This document shows positions 50,801-63,802 of a stretch of 64,000 bases of DNA, in pieces; positions within the stretch are counted from its first letter, which is position 1, and each line of letters begins with the position of its first letter. The notes beneath the pieces are model-generated. The model was not told the origin of the DNA, searched no databases, and saw only the letters and a list, made by a program, of their open reading frames with translations. Position numbers and translations under genes: made by a program. Origin of the DNA: Anarhynchus alexandrinus (Eukaryota; Chordata; Aves; Charadriiformes; Charadriidae); assembly GCA_008711295.1 (NCBI GenBank), contig VUYV01000035.1, positions 4,038,809 to 4,102,808 on the forward strand, in the 5' to 3' direction.

Positions 50801-53800
50801 AAGCAGTCTTTTATTTTATATTCTAAAGAGGTTTGTATTAAGGCCTGCCCCTACCCGTCTTCATCAGTAGACGGACAATCTCCAAGTCTGGGTTGCTAAT
50901 GAGGAAGAAAATCACTGGAGTAGAGAGAAGCTAAATAAAAAATAAAGATTTTTTTGCACTCATTTTCCCTCTGAGAACACCCTCAAGCAGAGCGTGCTCG
51001 AGCCATGTGGGATACAGGAGGTTTAATCCCACAGGATTTTTGCTCCAAGGGCTTTGGTGAAGAGAGTGCTTTTGCGTTTCCACACCAACAGCGAATGCTG
51101 CCGCCCGAGCCACCATAAAGGAGACAAAGAGGGAGTGGTGCTGAGGGACTGAGGACTTCAGGGCAAAAAGAGAGCCAGGTAAACAAGGCAGCAAATTTTT
51201 AAGGATGGGCATTTATTTAAGGATAAAACCATTGCAGAGCAAGCGCTGTTAAGTCCTGCTCCTGGGACTAAGCAACGCAGAATCTCACTGCAGCCCCACG
51301 TTGCCTCTCTCCTGCGTCATTTTCCCCAGCAATCCAAGGATCATCTGCATGGCAGATGCTAAGCCTTCATCCGACAGAGAAATCAGTGGGGCCAGCCTGT
51401 GTTGAAGCACACCAATTTCTGAGTGCCATTCTATGCTTAGGCTGTGAGGGGAAGCCGGCGTAGGGCACAGAGAGGACAGGTACCCTCTCCTTGTGCATCT
51501 CCAAGCAACTGGGAGCCACATAAACCTTTGGTAGTGTAGCAGCATCCGGGGTATCATTAGAAACAACCTGGGTTCAAAATCCCAAGTGTCCATATCCACC
51601 TTTTCAGGGACTTCTTGGACTTCTTAGTGTTTGATATGATATTTTAGAACAATTTAAAAAAATTTCCTGGTCATAAATATAAAATAATTCCTTAAAATTA
51701 TCTGGAATATCTAGCTTCCTCATGGATTGCTAAGTGAACACACTTATCCCCTTGAAAACACCAAGGAACGATGATTTCCTCATTCAGGAATCAAATGTTC
51801 ATTTTCATGGGTCATTAGAGATGGATAGGTCTAAAGGTAGTCTAAGCCTTTAAACTCCCCTGTCTTTTAGCAAGGGGAGAAAACCAGGAGAAAGATGAAG
51901 AGAAAGGAAATAATGAACGTTTGCAGGGCCACTAACGAGCTATTGCGGGTCATTACTTTTATTTCCAATAGGAATTTAAATTACAAACTGTTTTGAGAAT
52001 CACTTGCATTAGGCATTTACTTTATAATGAATGTGACTGCAATTTTAAAAAGCTGGTGTACAGGATGGTAGAGAGGCTATAAAAAACCCAAGTTACATAT
52101 TGAATTGTGTGTACACATAATGACTGTATTATTTCTAGGGAATTAACTTTTTTTTCTCCCCTCTAACTTTCCAGACTCTGAATCATTTTCTAATAGGATC
52201 TCAACAGGCAATAGTATTAAAAATGTGTTAGATGTTAGCATCTGGGCCAGGAAAAGCATGACAATCTAATATAGAGAATCTAACCAGGGCATTCGTCCAA
52301 GCCTGCCATCCATCTTTCCGTTCTCTGCGGTGTCTCTCCCATTTCAGGGTACACAGATTGAGCGAAGTCCTTGGAATAATGGCATTTAAATGAGGTAAAG
52401 CCTACCTGACCGTGCTTCCTTGCCAGGCAGGTGGCAGGTCCCAGGGAACCGATAGCCAACCTACAATCGTCTTCCTCTCAGTAATGGCAATTTGAATAGA
52501 GAAGTCATTTCAATACATGGAGGCAGACTAAAAACAGCAATCTCATTCCATTAAAGGGAAAAGAGAACCCCAAAGCCCCAGGCGTCACGATTTTGACACT
52601 TGATTTTCCTTCCACAGTGGAACGAAAATGAAACCTTTCAACAATTCTCATGAAAACTTTCAGGAGGCAGAGACAAGCCAGAGTAATGAACTTGCTGGGT
52701 GGGTAAGATCAGCAAACTGGAACAGCAACATCGGGAGAATTTGAAAAAGAGTCTGACTCCACGTCTTTGTACTTGACGCAGAAGACTCGGTTTCAAGATC
52801 CTCCTCTAAATTAAACAAATCTCATGATAGCTATAAACAGTGTGATCAGCAAAACTTATTCTCTTCCAGTTTTTGATAAAATGGCTTCTTTAACAGAAAG
52901 ATTTTTAGCTATAATTTTTTTTTTGACTGATTCTAATCCTTGGGACTGTGGAAAAAAGTGAAATCTCGTTTTGACCAGCATGAAATTCACTGTCTAAATT
53001 TAGGATGTCCACTTACCCTCTTCCTGGTTATCACAGTAGAGCAGATGAGGTCACATTGGGAAAAGAAAAGTAAAGACCTAAATGAAAGATACCTGCGTAT
53101 TTCCAGTATGCCTACTTTTCCTGAGGTATCCAGGGTAGTTAAAAATGAACCAGTCAGCCGCACAGTGTATCATGTTTGGATGCTGGTGTGCTCAATTAAA
53201 GTCTTAGCTCAGTAGTGCAGACTGTCAGGAAAACTGTTAAGAAACTGTGGCTGTCTTTGAAGGCTTAAAATTGCCAAAGGCAATATAAAGAGAGGAGGAA
53301 GAAAAGGCATTTTAAAGAAATTATCCTATTCACTTGTTATAGCTTAGGAATCTTTGTCTGCAGAGAATAAAAGGAAACAAATTACACTGCTGTAGTACAC
53401 TTCCAGCGGGTTCAGTAGGCAACGGTTAAGCTCCCTCTGTCTGGGACAGTTTTGAGTTAAAAAGCTGAACTCAGGTTGTGTTGAAAACTTAAACTAGAGC
53501 TTTAGTGCTTAGAAATATTTTGTTTTCCTACTCAAATATGCAGAGTGTGGTAAGAACAATGGACAGGGCGGGACTTCTTTGGACACTGTGCTCAGTCCCT
53601 TTATAGTGCAGGTACACATCACATCATCTTATCATAGTCTGAAAAAAACTTTACCTTAAAACAAGGCTGTGTGCTCCAGTGAAGCCTGATAAAAGACTTT
53701 TCCAGAAGCTCCTCTCACTGACGATTACAAGCTTTCTCATTTCCAGCCCCACTGTGTTCACAGGCAGGTTCTGACTTTGCTGGAAGTGGCATTTCATAAG

Positions 53801-54052
53801 GCAGACTCCAACGAGGCTCGCAGCAACTTGGCTAGCAGCCAACCACAGGATGATAACTTCATCCTATGCTTGTTGATGTTCTCCCCAGCCTAATGTCTTC
53901 CTTTTCATTTTCAATCTCTTCTTGCAGTAACATGGACCAAATGTTGCTTTACATTACTTACTTACGTTACCGCGGTCCTTGGAATTTCCAGCAAACCTGG
54001 GAACATGCAAGACACTTCCTGCTCAGGAGGGTTTGTGGTCTAAATAGAAGAG

Positions 54053-54073
54053 AAAAAAAAAAAAAAAAAAAAN
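54053..54073 (+). repeat. Poly-A run ending in an ambiguous base
   Basis: About 20 consecutive A end in an N at 54073. I see no retrocopy or SINE body upstream that would make this a retroposon tail. A homopolymer that the sequencing or assembly could not finish is the simplest reading. Confidence 0.8.
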
Positions 54074-55454
54074 TAGAGGAAAAAAGAGGCAGAAAATAAT
54101 TAAATATTGAACAAACAGAAAACCTATCCTCCAACTTTTCCAGTCCAATCTCATGCCTCCATAGGCCTCGCTATCCCTTCCAGGGAAAGGTCATTGTCCT
54201 GCTGCTTTCTAAAAAAGTCAAAGATACTCTCTGAGGACTTGTCTATCTTCAAATATTTAGAGAATACTGTAATTATTTTATTGTCTAATTCTTTCTCTCA
54301 TTAAGTAAAAAAACGGTTGCCGAAATAGAACATTTCAGAAAGTATCACTACTGCAGGCCAGTAAATCTACCAAAAAAGTCAAAAGTTTCCAGTTCTAGTT
54401 TCTTGCTTTTCCCTATAGGGCCATGCAGAATTGTCTGCACATCAGCCAAGCTGTATACAATTTCCACCAACTGAACCAAGAAATACTCGTTTCTTTGAAA
54501 AGCCACTTAAAAAGTCAATATAACATCAAGATGCTGTTTCTTTTTCTAACGTGGACATACCACTCGTGCCAATCAACTCACCCTACATCAACCAGGAAAT
54601 CTCTTGCAATTATTCATCAGACACGATGAAATGTGTGAATTTTGAAAACATGTCTCTTCCAGTTGCTGGGCTTCACTTGGAGTTTGTATGTCTGTTTGGA
54701 TGACCCTGTGAATACATTAGTCCTTCTGGCAACCATACAGCCACTGCACCTCAGCATCACAGTTCTTGCCTGAAGTCGCAAAATAACAGTTTGACCCACA
54801 ACAAAAATTTGGTCTAGTTGTAATGCTTGCAGCAAAGTGTAGATCAATCTGTCTCAAATAATCACCAACCAGCAAATTCTAACCAGGACATCAGGATGAG
54901 GATGGATTTTTATTAAAAAAAAAAAAAAAATTAATAAGAAGGTGAGTAGAGGGATTCTTGTTCTTGTATAATATTGTCAAAAATCAATATAGATACCCAC
55001 TGGAGTACAAAGTCGGTTTTGTATGGTGAGATCAGACCTCAGCCAAGCAGAAGCTTTAGAAGTGACTGTACTGCATGGCCCACGCAAAAATCACCCGTTG
55101 ACAACATCACTACAGCTCTCGCTTCCTGTAGACTGCGCAACCATCAAAGCATAGATGGTCTCCGAATTCCCCCGCTGAACGAACCTGACACGATTTGGAA
55201 ATCTGACACAGAATTGCAGTCTCTGTTTTATCGCCGATGAAATTATAAGCATCTCTCTAAAGTCCTGTCTGGTGTATGTGTTTCTGGACAGGCCGGGAGC
55301 ACTCTGAAGACAATACGGGTTTAACGGAGTACATTTTGCACCTAGTATAGGGACACCTCTGTGTTTCTAATAACTCTGGCTGCCTACAGAAAGTCATTTC
55401 TGTGTTTAGTTTAGTACTGACTCGGGAAATGCCTAACCAAGACAGTATGGTTTT

Positions 55455-55469
55455 TATTATTATTATTGT
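55455..55469 (+). repeat. Short TTA microsatellite
   Basis: Several TAT/TTA units in a row, preceded and followed by T runs. It is too short to be notable. Confidence 0.7.
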
Positions 55470-55909
55470 TTTAAGCAAGAGACAAAACAAGATGGAGCAA
55501 AAGTTAAAGCTGTTGTGATTCAATGGTGTTTATTTTAATTCCAAAGAAAAAAAAAAGATTTACTTCCAAGGCTTGAGTATTTACAATGTCCTTATTAGTT
55601 AGAGTGCATAAAAACACAAGGGAGAGGAAACAGCGTCTGTAATGGACAAATGGGGCTACCCAGATGTTACAGGACTTTCACAGAATTGCTATCTGAATGG
55701 GATTATTAAAGCCACTAAGGTATGAAGCAGAGCAGGGCTCATTTTTATTACAAAAGAGACTATGCGCCAGCATGCCTGTGTATGATGCTATTGCATATTG
55801 CATCCATTATTCACTGGTATTTTTTGACTTATGACTTTGCTTTTGGCCATGAATGTTTACCTCAAAACAATTTGTGGAGCTGCTGCTATATAAATTACAC
55901 AAATTACTG

Positions 55910-56260
55910 AGAATCACAGGAAACATCAAGCATTTGGTTCTGCATTTTGTTTAGAATGTTTTCAGAAAAACTCCAATTTTGGCTCGGTATTCTCATCTGA
56001 AATCATTCAGTTTCATAATATTTCGTAAGACCATTTACACAGAACTGCTTTGAGGAAAAGAGGCCTGCAAATGAGCAATAGAAACTTCATTTTGGCTTTA
56101 ATTAAACATAATATTGCAGATCCAGGGATATTAAAAATAGTCCACTGCAGATGGACTCATGATTACATATTGAATCACAAGGTTCCCTCAAAGTGAAATA
56201 TTTCATTGGCAAGTTGCTTGTAACTACTTATTGCTGCACCACAGTGCAAACTGGTCAGTA
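55910..56260. other. Candidate conserved non-coding element
   Basis: The block is evenly AT-rich and complex, without simple repeats or transposon sequence. It contains motifs often seen in developmental enhancers, such as GGCTTTAATTAAACATAATA near 56093 and TGATTACATATTGAATCA near 56159. This is a judgement by texture only; conservation cannot be tested here. Confidence 0.25.
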
Positions 56261-59200
56261 AGACAAAAAAATCTATGAAAAACACTTTCTAAAGTTTTCA
56301 CTCTGGGAGTAAAGTGCAGTCTTATTTTTTTTAGATTAGTTTTGCATAAATATAAAGACTGGAAAGCTTCTCAACTTCTCCCTAGAAATGTCTTAAGGCG
56401 GGGGTGAGACCCCTTGCAGAACCTCTTAGGAGCACAATGGTGTGTTCACACTGTTGTCAAGGAGGGGAGGAAAGAAAAGAAAAAAATGGGTTTGAGCAAC
56501 TTCTTGCACCCTCCTGAATGTAGACTGTGCAGGACTTGGACAGTTGGAAAGTAGAACAGAACTTTACAGTCGAGTAGTAAATATCACCTCGCTGGGATTT
56601 CTCCGCTAACCATCTGTTATGGGAGGAAACTGTTCATTCTCATGGGTTCTTGGATGGTTATTTATGGGGTTTATCTCCCATCTGAGAAATCCCATAGCAT
56701 AACAAAGCATTGCTTGAGCAAATAACTGGTCGATCTGGCTCTTATAAGCCCTCTCCAATTTTAGTTTTCATTACCAGTGTGGAAGATGGAAGACAGCAAC
56801 CATGGGCCTTGTCCACAGATTTTTTCTATAATTAAGTCACTCGCCTTCACAAAGAGGTCCCTGCACGGTGAACATTTGTGCAACAGCACAGGTGAGCAAT
56901 GGAAACCACCTCCACACCTCTGCTCCTGGAGAACAACATATTTCACTTTAAATGGTCCCTTAGAAACTTGGGTAACTGCTCCAACGTGAAACAAATAGCT
57001 GTTAATTCAAACTTCAATAGAGGAGCAGGGGATGAGAGTTAAATGGATAAGACTGAGACAAGGATTGAACATGCCGACGTACATGAGGCTTTAAAGGAAA
57101 ACAATTTTGTCGTGATTGAGAGCTTGGCTCCACTGGGAAGGTCCAAAGACAGGGCCAGAACAAAAAGTCTGGAAGGTTATTTTAGCAGCAGTAATTTCAG
57201 CAGATTGAAATAGCCAAACCAAGTCGTTCAGCCAGGAGGAACGGTTGGATGGAGCAACCAGAGAAGTAACTGTGGGTTTGTAAACCAAAGGGGTTAAGTT
57301 CCCTCTCCTCCTGTCGCTGGCCTGCTGATGCGATTTCGCATGGTCGCTGTCATGCCCAAGTGCATGTGGAGTGCAGTCAGAGGCAAAGAGGAGGGGGGGA
57401 GAGGCAGTGGGAAGTCAAACAAAAGTCCTATGAAAAGAAAGTCTGGAGTAAAAATAGCATGAAAGCCCCATTCTGCTAGCGTGGAGCCAGATGTGGTAAC
57501 ACAACGTATCTAGAAATAGTATGGGTCTCAGATGGCGTTTATGTGTCCAGCTCTGTTTATATTGATGCTGTATTACCATTATTACTGCGTACTAATGCAG
57601 ACACTGCACACGTAGAGGGGACACCTCTGAGCTATAGTGCAAAGCTGAGTAATTACATTAATTTATCACACACCTCTGGCTGCTTCACCACCTCCTCCCT
57701 CCTGAATACTCGCAGCCTTCCAAACAACCCTTTATGGTAGAAAATCTTAAAGTGTTTAAGAGGGAGGAAACCAGTAGGGCTTTATAAAACCCAAAAAAAG
57801 GTATTATAGAAAATATTTCGAAATTATGTTGGCTCCATTCTTCTTTTCCGGCAGTGCAAATCAGGAGCGACACCCGTGTAGTTACACTGCTGCTCTGCTA
57901 GAACACAATACCACAGGTCAGATCCAAGATCGGTACAGTGAAATTGTCTCCAGCACTAATCAGGCTTAAGATCTCTTGTGAAGCTATTAACCCTAATTAA
58001 GGTTTCTATAGATCCTTAGCACTAGTATCTCACTCATTCATCGATCTATGTCTTAAAAGCAATTCAGTTTTTGTCACCACCTCAGAGGTTACTCCGGAAC
58101 ATCTCATCTCTGTCCGTGAGCAACTCCCTTGTTTTTCCAGCCTAAACGAACCATTGGTTTGTCTGTTCCCCACCACGAGATGAGGTGAAAAAGTGTGCTA
58201 AGCTCTCTTGCAAAAAAATCTCCCCCCTCAAGCAGAGCAGCCCCTAGGCTTGTGACACCTCAGGGCAGATCCCCATCCCCTCCATCCCTAACAAAGCCAT
58301 CCTGCCAGGTGGTGGGGACCTGACATGAAGCTTTGCTGAGGCTGGTTCCCCTGGTGACAAGGATTATAATAATCCTCCCGTGCTTCATCACAGCCACTCA
58401 CACCCATCCTTTACGTCAGACGGATACTTGGATTCATAACTGATTAACAAACTGAAGCAACGCTTTCTGTCAAAGACTTGCAGGGTTTCAGAACCATAAG
58501 CCAACATGTTGGAATCATTTTAAAAACAAAAACCAAACCAGAATAACAACAGATAGCAGTGCTGTGCTTTTACTTTGATGGGGTTTAGGCAGTGGGATCC
58601 ACAAGTAACTACCACGCTCCTCCAGGATGGATAGAGAGTGTTTGTTATTTTCAAGAGTGTCCCCTCCCCGGCCCCCCACTAGCTCTTTTGTGCGGTTGCT
58701 GATACTCACAGCTCCTTCACGGGGCAGGACCATGAAATAGGTTTTGCTCTTGCTGTCACATCTGCACCCCAGAAACTTCCTGGATACTCACAGCAAGAAG
58801 GCAGCTTGTTTCTGGGGGGGTGTCCTCACCTCCCGTGACTTCCCTTCCACATCCATCAGGTGAATGAGATTTCAGAATCGCCCCCATCTCATCCAGACAC
58901 GGGCATACCTGCGATGAATGAGAGTCATGGCTGTTTCTTACCTTCGTAAATAACTCACTGCTGTTGAAGGTTTCAGGTTGTTCAGAGCAATTCTGTGAAT
59001 AAGCAGCATTGAGTTATTACATCTACACTCACAGATCCAAAAGGTTTTTTTGGGTGTGTGGGGGAATGTTCAATTGATCCATTTATTTGACTGAATGCAA
59101 AATTACCTACAGACTCTTAGAGCTGCTTCAATCATTCAAGCCACCTTCCATCCAGGCACATCCTAAATTTTGTTTTCCTCTGGATCAATAGAAACTCCCA

Positions 59201-62200
59201 AGAATCTGTAATTCTGCCTACCCCATTCCCTCACTGACCAGCTTCGTATTTTACACTTCAAAAACTGAACAAGAAGCAGCTTCAGATATCACTGCATTTT
59301 CCCCATGTGACATCTCCCCTTCATCCCTTTTTGAAGAAGTCCTTTTATCTGCTTTTAACGGACATGAATGCAAACGCAGAGGGAGCATGATTCAGCCCTC
59401 TGTACTCATGCCAGTCTGACTCATGCCACTTTTAAAGAAGTTTATTCCACCAGTCGCTATCTGCTTCAGGGTTACGAGGCTGAAATCCTGTGATCAGAAC
59501 CAGCCCTAGGAGCAGCTTACTCAGCAAAGCAAGCGAACAAAAACCCCTTGCATGCTCAAATATGCAACGCTGAATGGTTTTTGCTTTTCTCTTGTTTTAT
59601 ATCAACAGATGAACATCTGTATATCTACACTGATTTAATTTACAAGCGTATATAGCAGCAGTAGCAGAGCACTAAGATAAGCCCCCTACTTGAATAAAAA
59701 ACAAATCTAAAAGAGAATGCGATTAGGTATCTAGTGTTTTGTTGCACAGCAGGAAAGAAGATTGAATAGTAAGGATTTTGCATCTGAAATATACTGGTAA
59801 TTTAAAAGTCTTTGGGATTTGGTGGCTCGGCATGTTTGTGTATAATTCACCTCAGTTTGGCGGTTCCAGGACAGTCTGAAATTAAAGGAGCCATCCTACA
59901 AGAAACTAAAATTTTGCAATTTCCATCAATTTAAAGGGGAGCTAAAGGCTCTTCAAGCTACCAATGACAACCGGGCAGCTCAGAGACAACCAGGTGCTCC
60001 GTTTAACAGCAGTGCAGAGAGGGCGGCCCCCGCTGATGCTGCAGTCCACCCCAGAGCATGGCCCCATCCAGGAGTTTCCTTCTGTTCGAAAGCTCTTTGG
60101 GGATATTCAAAGGATGGGTGCTGGTGCCAGCTCAGGGGGAAAATACCCACATGGCAGAATCAGACACGCCAGAGCTGTCAGCCTAACGACCCCGTGCAGG
60201 GAGGGAGGCTACAGAAAACAACACAGACGGAGTGATCCTTTGGGTACCCCATGGAAATACAGATGCCACGTGAAAACAGGAGGGTTGTTTCAGTAGCGGC
60301 AGGACAGAATAGCACTGAGTGCTAACTAGAATAGATCTTTTGAAAAACATAAGCTTTGAGCATCTGAGATTTTTTAATCTTAAATAGTAAGTTTCAAAGC
60401 TGATCAGACAGAACCAAGAAGTTGTTTGATGCCTGAGATACCTGGCAGAAATCACCGCACCCCCACTTTGCCATTGGCTACTCAACATGTTTCTCCCCAT
60501 TTCTGACTCTGTTTAGACATTAAGTAAGTGAAACGCCCTTCAGTGATGCCATCCTACAGTCACACCGTGCTGCTTACCTGCGGTACCACGTGAATAAAAC
60601 CTGGTTTCACAAGTTCTAATAAATCAGTTTTATACAGATGAATCCTGCCCCCGATACCTTTGATATGCAGAATTCGTACATAGCAGAGGGGAAGTCTGGC
60701 AGGGAATTTCTATTGCTCAAGGTCTGATCTCAACGCACAAAGCAAAGTCCCGAGATTAGAAAAATGCATTTGCTTCTGGGAAATATTCTACATGCAGGAA
60801 CATGTTAGAAAGACTGCTTCTCCTGGCGCTGGATTGTGATCTCTATCTGTGGCCCTTTGTTCAGAAGCAGAAGAGGAGGGAGAGACTGAAGATGATTTGA
60901 GTAAGAGGCTTAGAACGTACTGATATAACTCCAAAGCAAAGGTGACTAAACTCTGCCTGTTTCTCCAAACTCTGAAAAGCTCTGCACAACAAACTGAGCA
61001 GTCAAAGGCAAGAACTGGCTCAAATATCAGGCATGGAGAAATCTGAGATAACAGATAACTGCCTTTTTGTTGATGTTTTTGCTGATGAGGCAGAGAATTA
61101 CATGGCGGGGGGGCAGGGGAGAGAAGAAAAAAAAATCTGTTTTACAGGAGTTGCAGTTGTTATATTGGCAAAGTTTTCAAAGTGGACACACGACCTGCGT
61201 CTGGCTTTTATGGAAAAATGAAATCTCATCTGACTTACTGGCAAAGGTGGCTGGCTCTGGGGAGCAGAAAGCAGAGCTTCCTCCAGCGCTCAAGGCTACA
61301 CCTCAGCCAGGTCTCATCTTCTTCCTTTGTCACTGGCACCTCTATGCTGCTTTCCCCTCCTTACCTTAGGCTGGTGGCAGGGTGCCACGTGAGGCAGCCA
61401 CACTCTCCCTTTCCCACCCATTCCAACTTGCGGTGGAATGTCATGTCCCCACCCAGCTCAAACCTCTTGCCATCCCCCTGCTTTCATAACCTGCTCCCGC
61501 TCCTGCATAGGCAAGAGACCCACAGAAGTCATTCTCCAAATAATACCCCAGAAGTCACTTCACGCTCTAATAATACATCTTATGACCCCCTTAAGCGAAG
61601 GACAGAGCATTACTCTCTGCTTGTTTTAATCTATAAGTGAAACTGGCGCAGAAGACAGTTCAAATGAAGATTTCCAAGTACACATTCATTCCAGGGTTCT
61701 ACCAGATGATTCCTAAAGGTTGAGCTAATCAGGGCTGACAACCTTTTAAGGATCCAGTCAACCTTTCTTAAGTGATACAAAATAAACGGGGCCGAAACTT
61801 TCACATTAATCTGAAACTGAACCCATAGTCTTTATGAAAGTTGACATCTGCATATGAGAAAATTACACATGGGTGATCAAAGTTTCTCTCTGACAGGATC
61901 TGCTTCCACCCATACAGATCTGGGGATTTTATGTTTGCCAGCAGACACACGTACCTTATACATACTGAGCAGACTTCTCAAGGGTCATCCTGAAAACATG
62001 CTCCGTAGACTCCAGGCCTGTATCTCCAGCCGTTGTGTGAACTGGGAACCAGGATTTGGTAAGCAAAGCCCTCACAGTTGCTTCAGAACGGTGTCCATCA
62101 AAGTGTCACTGAAGGTCAGAGCTATGCTGGGGGTCACAAAAGGGCTCAAAGTGCAAACGCAGCAGTCCCCAGCAGTTCTCCTCCTCCAGGGTAAAGGAAT

Positions 62201-63802
62201 AGCAGCAAACTATAACTGTTGCCTGCAGAGGTTTGTATTCACCAAACTGTGGCTAACTACCTTTAATTGCTGTCAGGCTCCCAATGCCAATGATGATATC
62301 TAAGAGACTAAACCCTTGCAGCTAGGAATTATAGCTGATTTCCTTACCCTGGAGACAATTAACTCCCATTAGCCGAGGAGGATCTCAGGAAAACAGGCAA
62401 GTTGAAAGGGAGGTTAAGAAAGGTTGCCCTGTGATGATGGGTCTCATTGGCTTCTTAGGGCATGATGACCCACCAGTCCGATAAAGAGCTCATCCCAAGT
62501 TCCCTGAATGGCAGAAAGATAAATGAAGATAAGCACCTGTACCTACCCAGTTGCTCCTGAGCAGAAACCGTATGTCCTTCTGGCACTTTGACCCCATATT
62601 CTGAGCAGCTGTAGGAAGCACACACATTACCTAAAAGATCTTCCAATACCTGGCCAACCACACATACAAAACAGAAGCAACCCGATGAAACACACTGAAA
62701 CTGATCTTTCTAAAGGGATCACAAGCACAGATGTTTTGATAAATATGTGCTGCGACTGGCAAAGTTGTTTCATCTGCCTTCAGTATCACCAGATCTGGAA
62801 TTACTTCCATATTTTTCTCTTAGCTGTTAAACCAAGATCTTGAGGGAGGAATAGACGGGGAGAAGCGGGGGGAGCATAACAGTCTCTTATGTTAAATCCA
62901 CCTCATGTGTGAGCACATAAAGCCAGAGAAGTTTGCTGCCTCATGCTGTGAGTCTACGTCTCAGCTTTTGGCAGTGGAACAAAACCCTGGGAGCAGTCTG
63001 GAGGCATTCAGATGTTTTGCTGCTTGCTTTGGCTACTGTCGAAGCGTCCTAAGCCCTGCGTTGTCGTTGCAGAAATACATTGGCAAGGCATTTTTCTGAA
63101 AATGGTCACAATGAAAATATCTGCAATTTACATTCCTCCACCTCCTGCACCTCTGAAAGGCTTTTCAGAGCCCTCCTACGGCTGTGCATTTGGCACGTGT
63201 TCCCCGAGAGGAGCGCAGCACCATGCAGCACACCTGAACCAGCATGGAGATGACCGTTCTTCTTCCAGAGGTTACAGGCAGCTGTAGATAACTATGGGGC
63301 ATCAACCCAGCACTCGCTCTGCTCCTGAAGTTAATTTAGCAGCCTATATTGATTTCTCTGCTGCCTTGGCTAAGCAGCTTCTGGGTTATTTTGAAGTTAC
63401 GCAAACTTTGTGGTGCCATGAAGAACACATTTGGTTCTGGCTTTCTATAGTGCCTGTATTGCAGATGGAGCTGTGATCAGCTGCTTAACCACCCTCAGTA
63501 CCTGACACTGCAACTCCGTATTTTTCCTTGGTAATTCAGGGTTAGGAATCGTCTCCAGTTATCTGTGTTAGATTCCTTTTGGAAAGAGCACTGAGGTCAG
63601 TGAGAGCACATGGGAGAGGGAGGACTTTAATCACGAACCAAACTACAGCCCGATCAGCAAGCTCCAGTTGGCTGTCCTGGGAGGGGCAGAAGTAAGGAAG
63701 TAAAGCAAGGGTACCTCACTTTGGAGACTTCCATCATCACCAAAATCACTTTACACCTGAAGTGACAGGGATGAAATTATCCTGATAGTATTCCCCCAGT
63801 AA

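Larger units (their letters stand above)
47828..63802. other. Single-copy non-coding DNA, no gene recognised
   Basis: Sixteen kilobases without a supportable gene. Open frames of 150-175 codons at 48310-48834 and 61182-61640 have no recognisable domain, and the first is matched by open frames on the other strand. What is visible: A runs at about 49917-49933, 54053-54072 and 54914-54931, a TTA microsatellite at 55455-55469, and AT-rich CNE-like blocks at about 51925-52060 and 55910-56260. Confidence 0.5.

Noticed and set aside
61182..61640. 152-codon open frame on the plus strand
   Set aside because: The composition is proline-, serine- and histidine-rich from pyrimidine-rich DNA, with no family match I can name.
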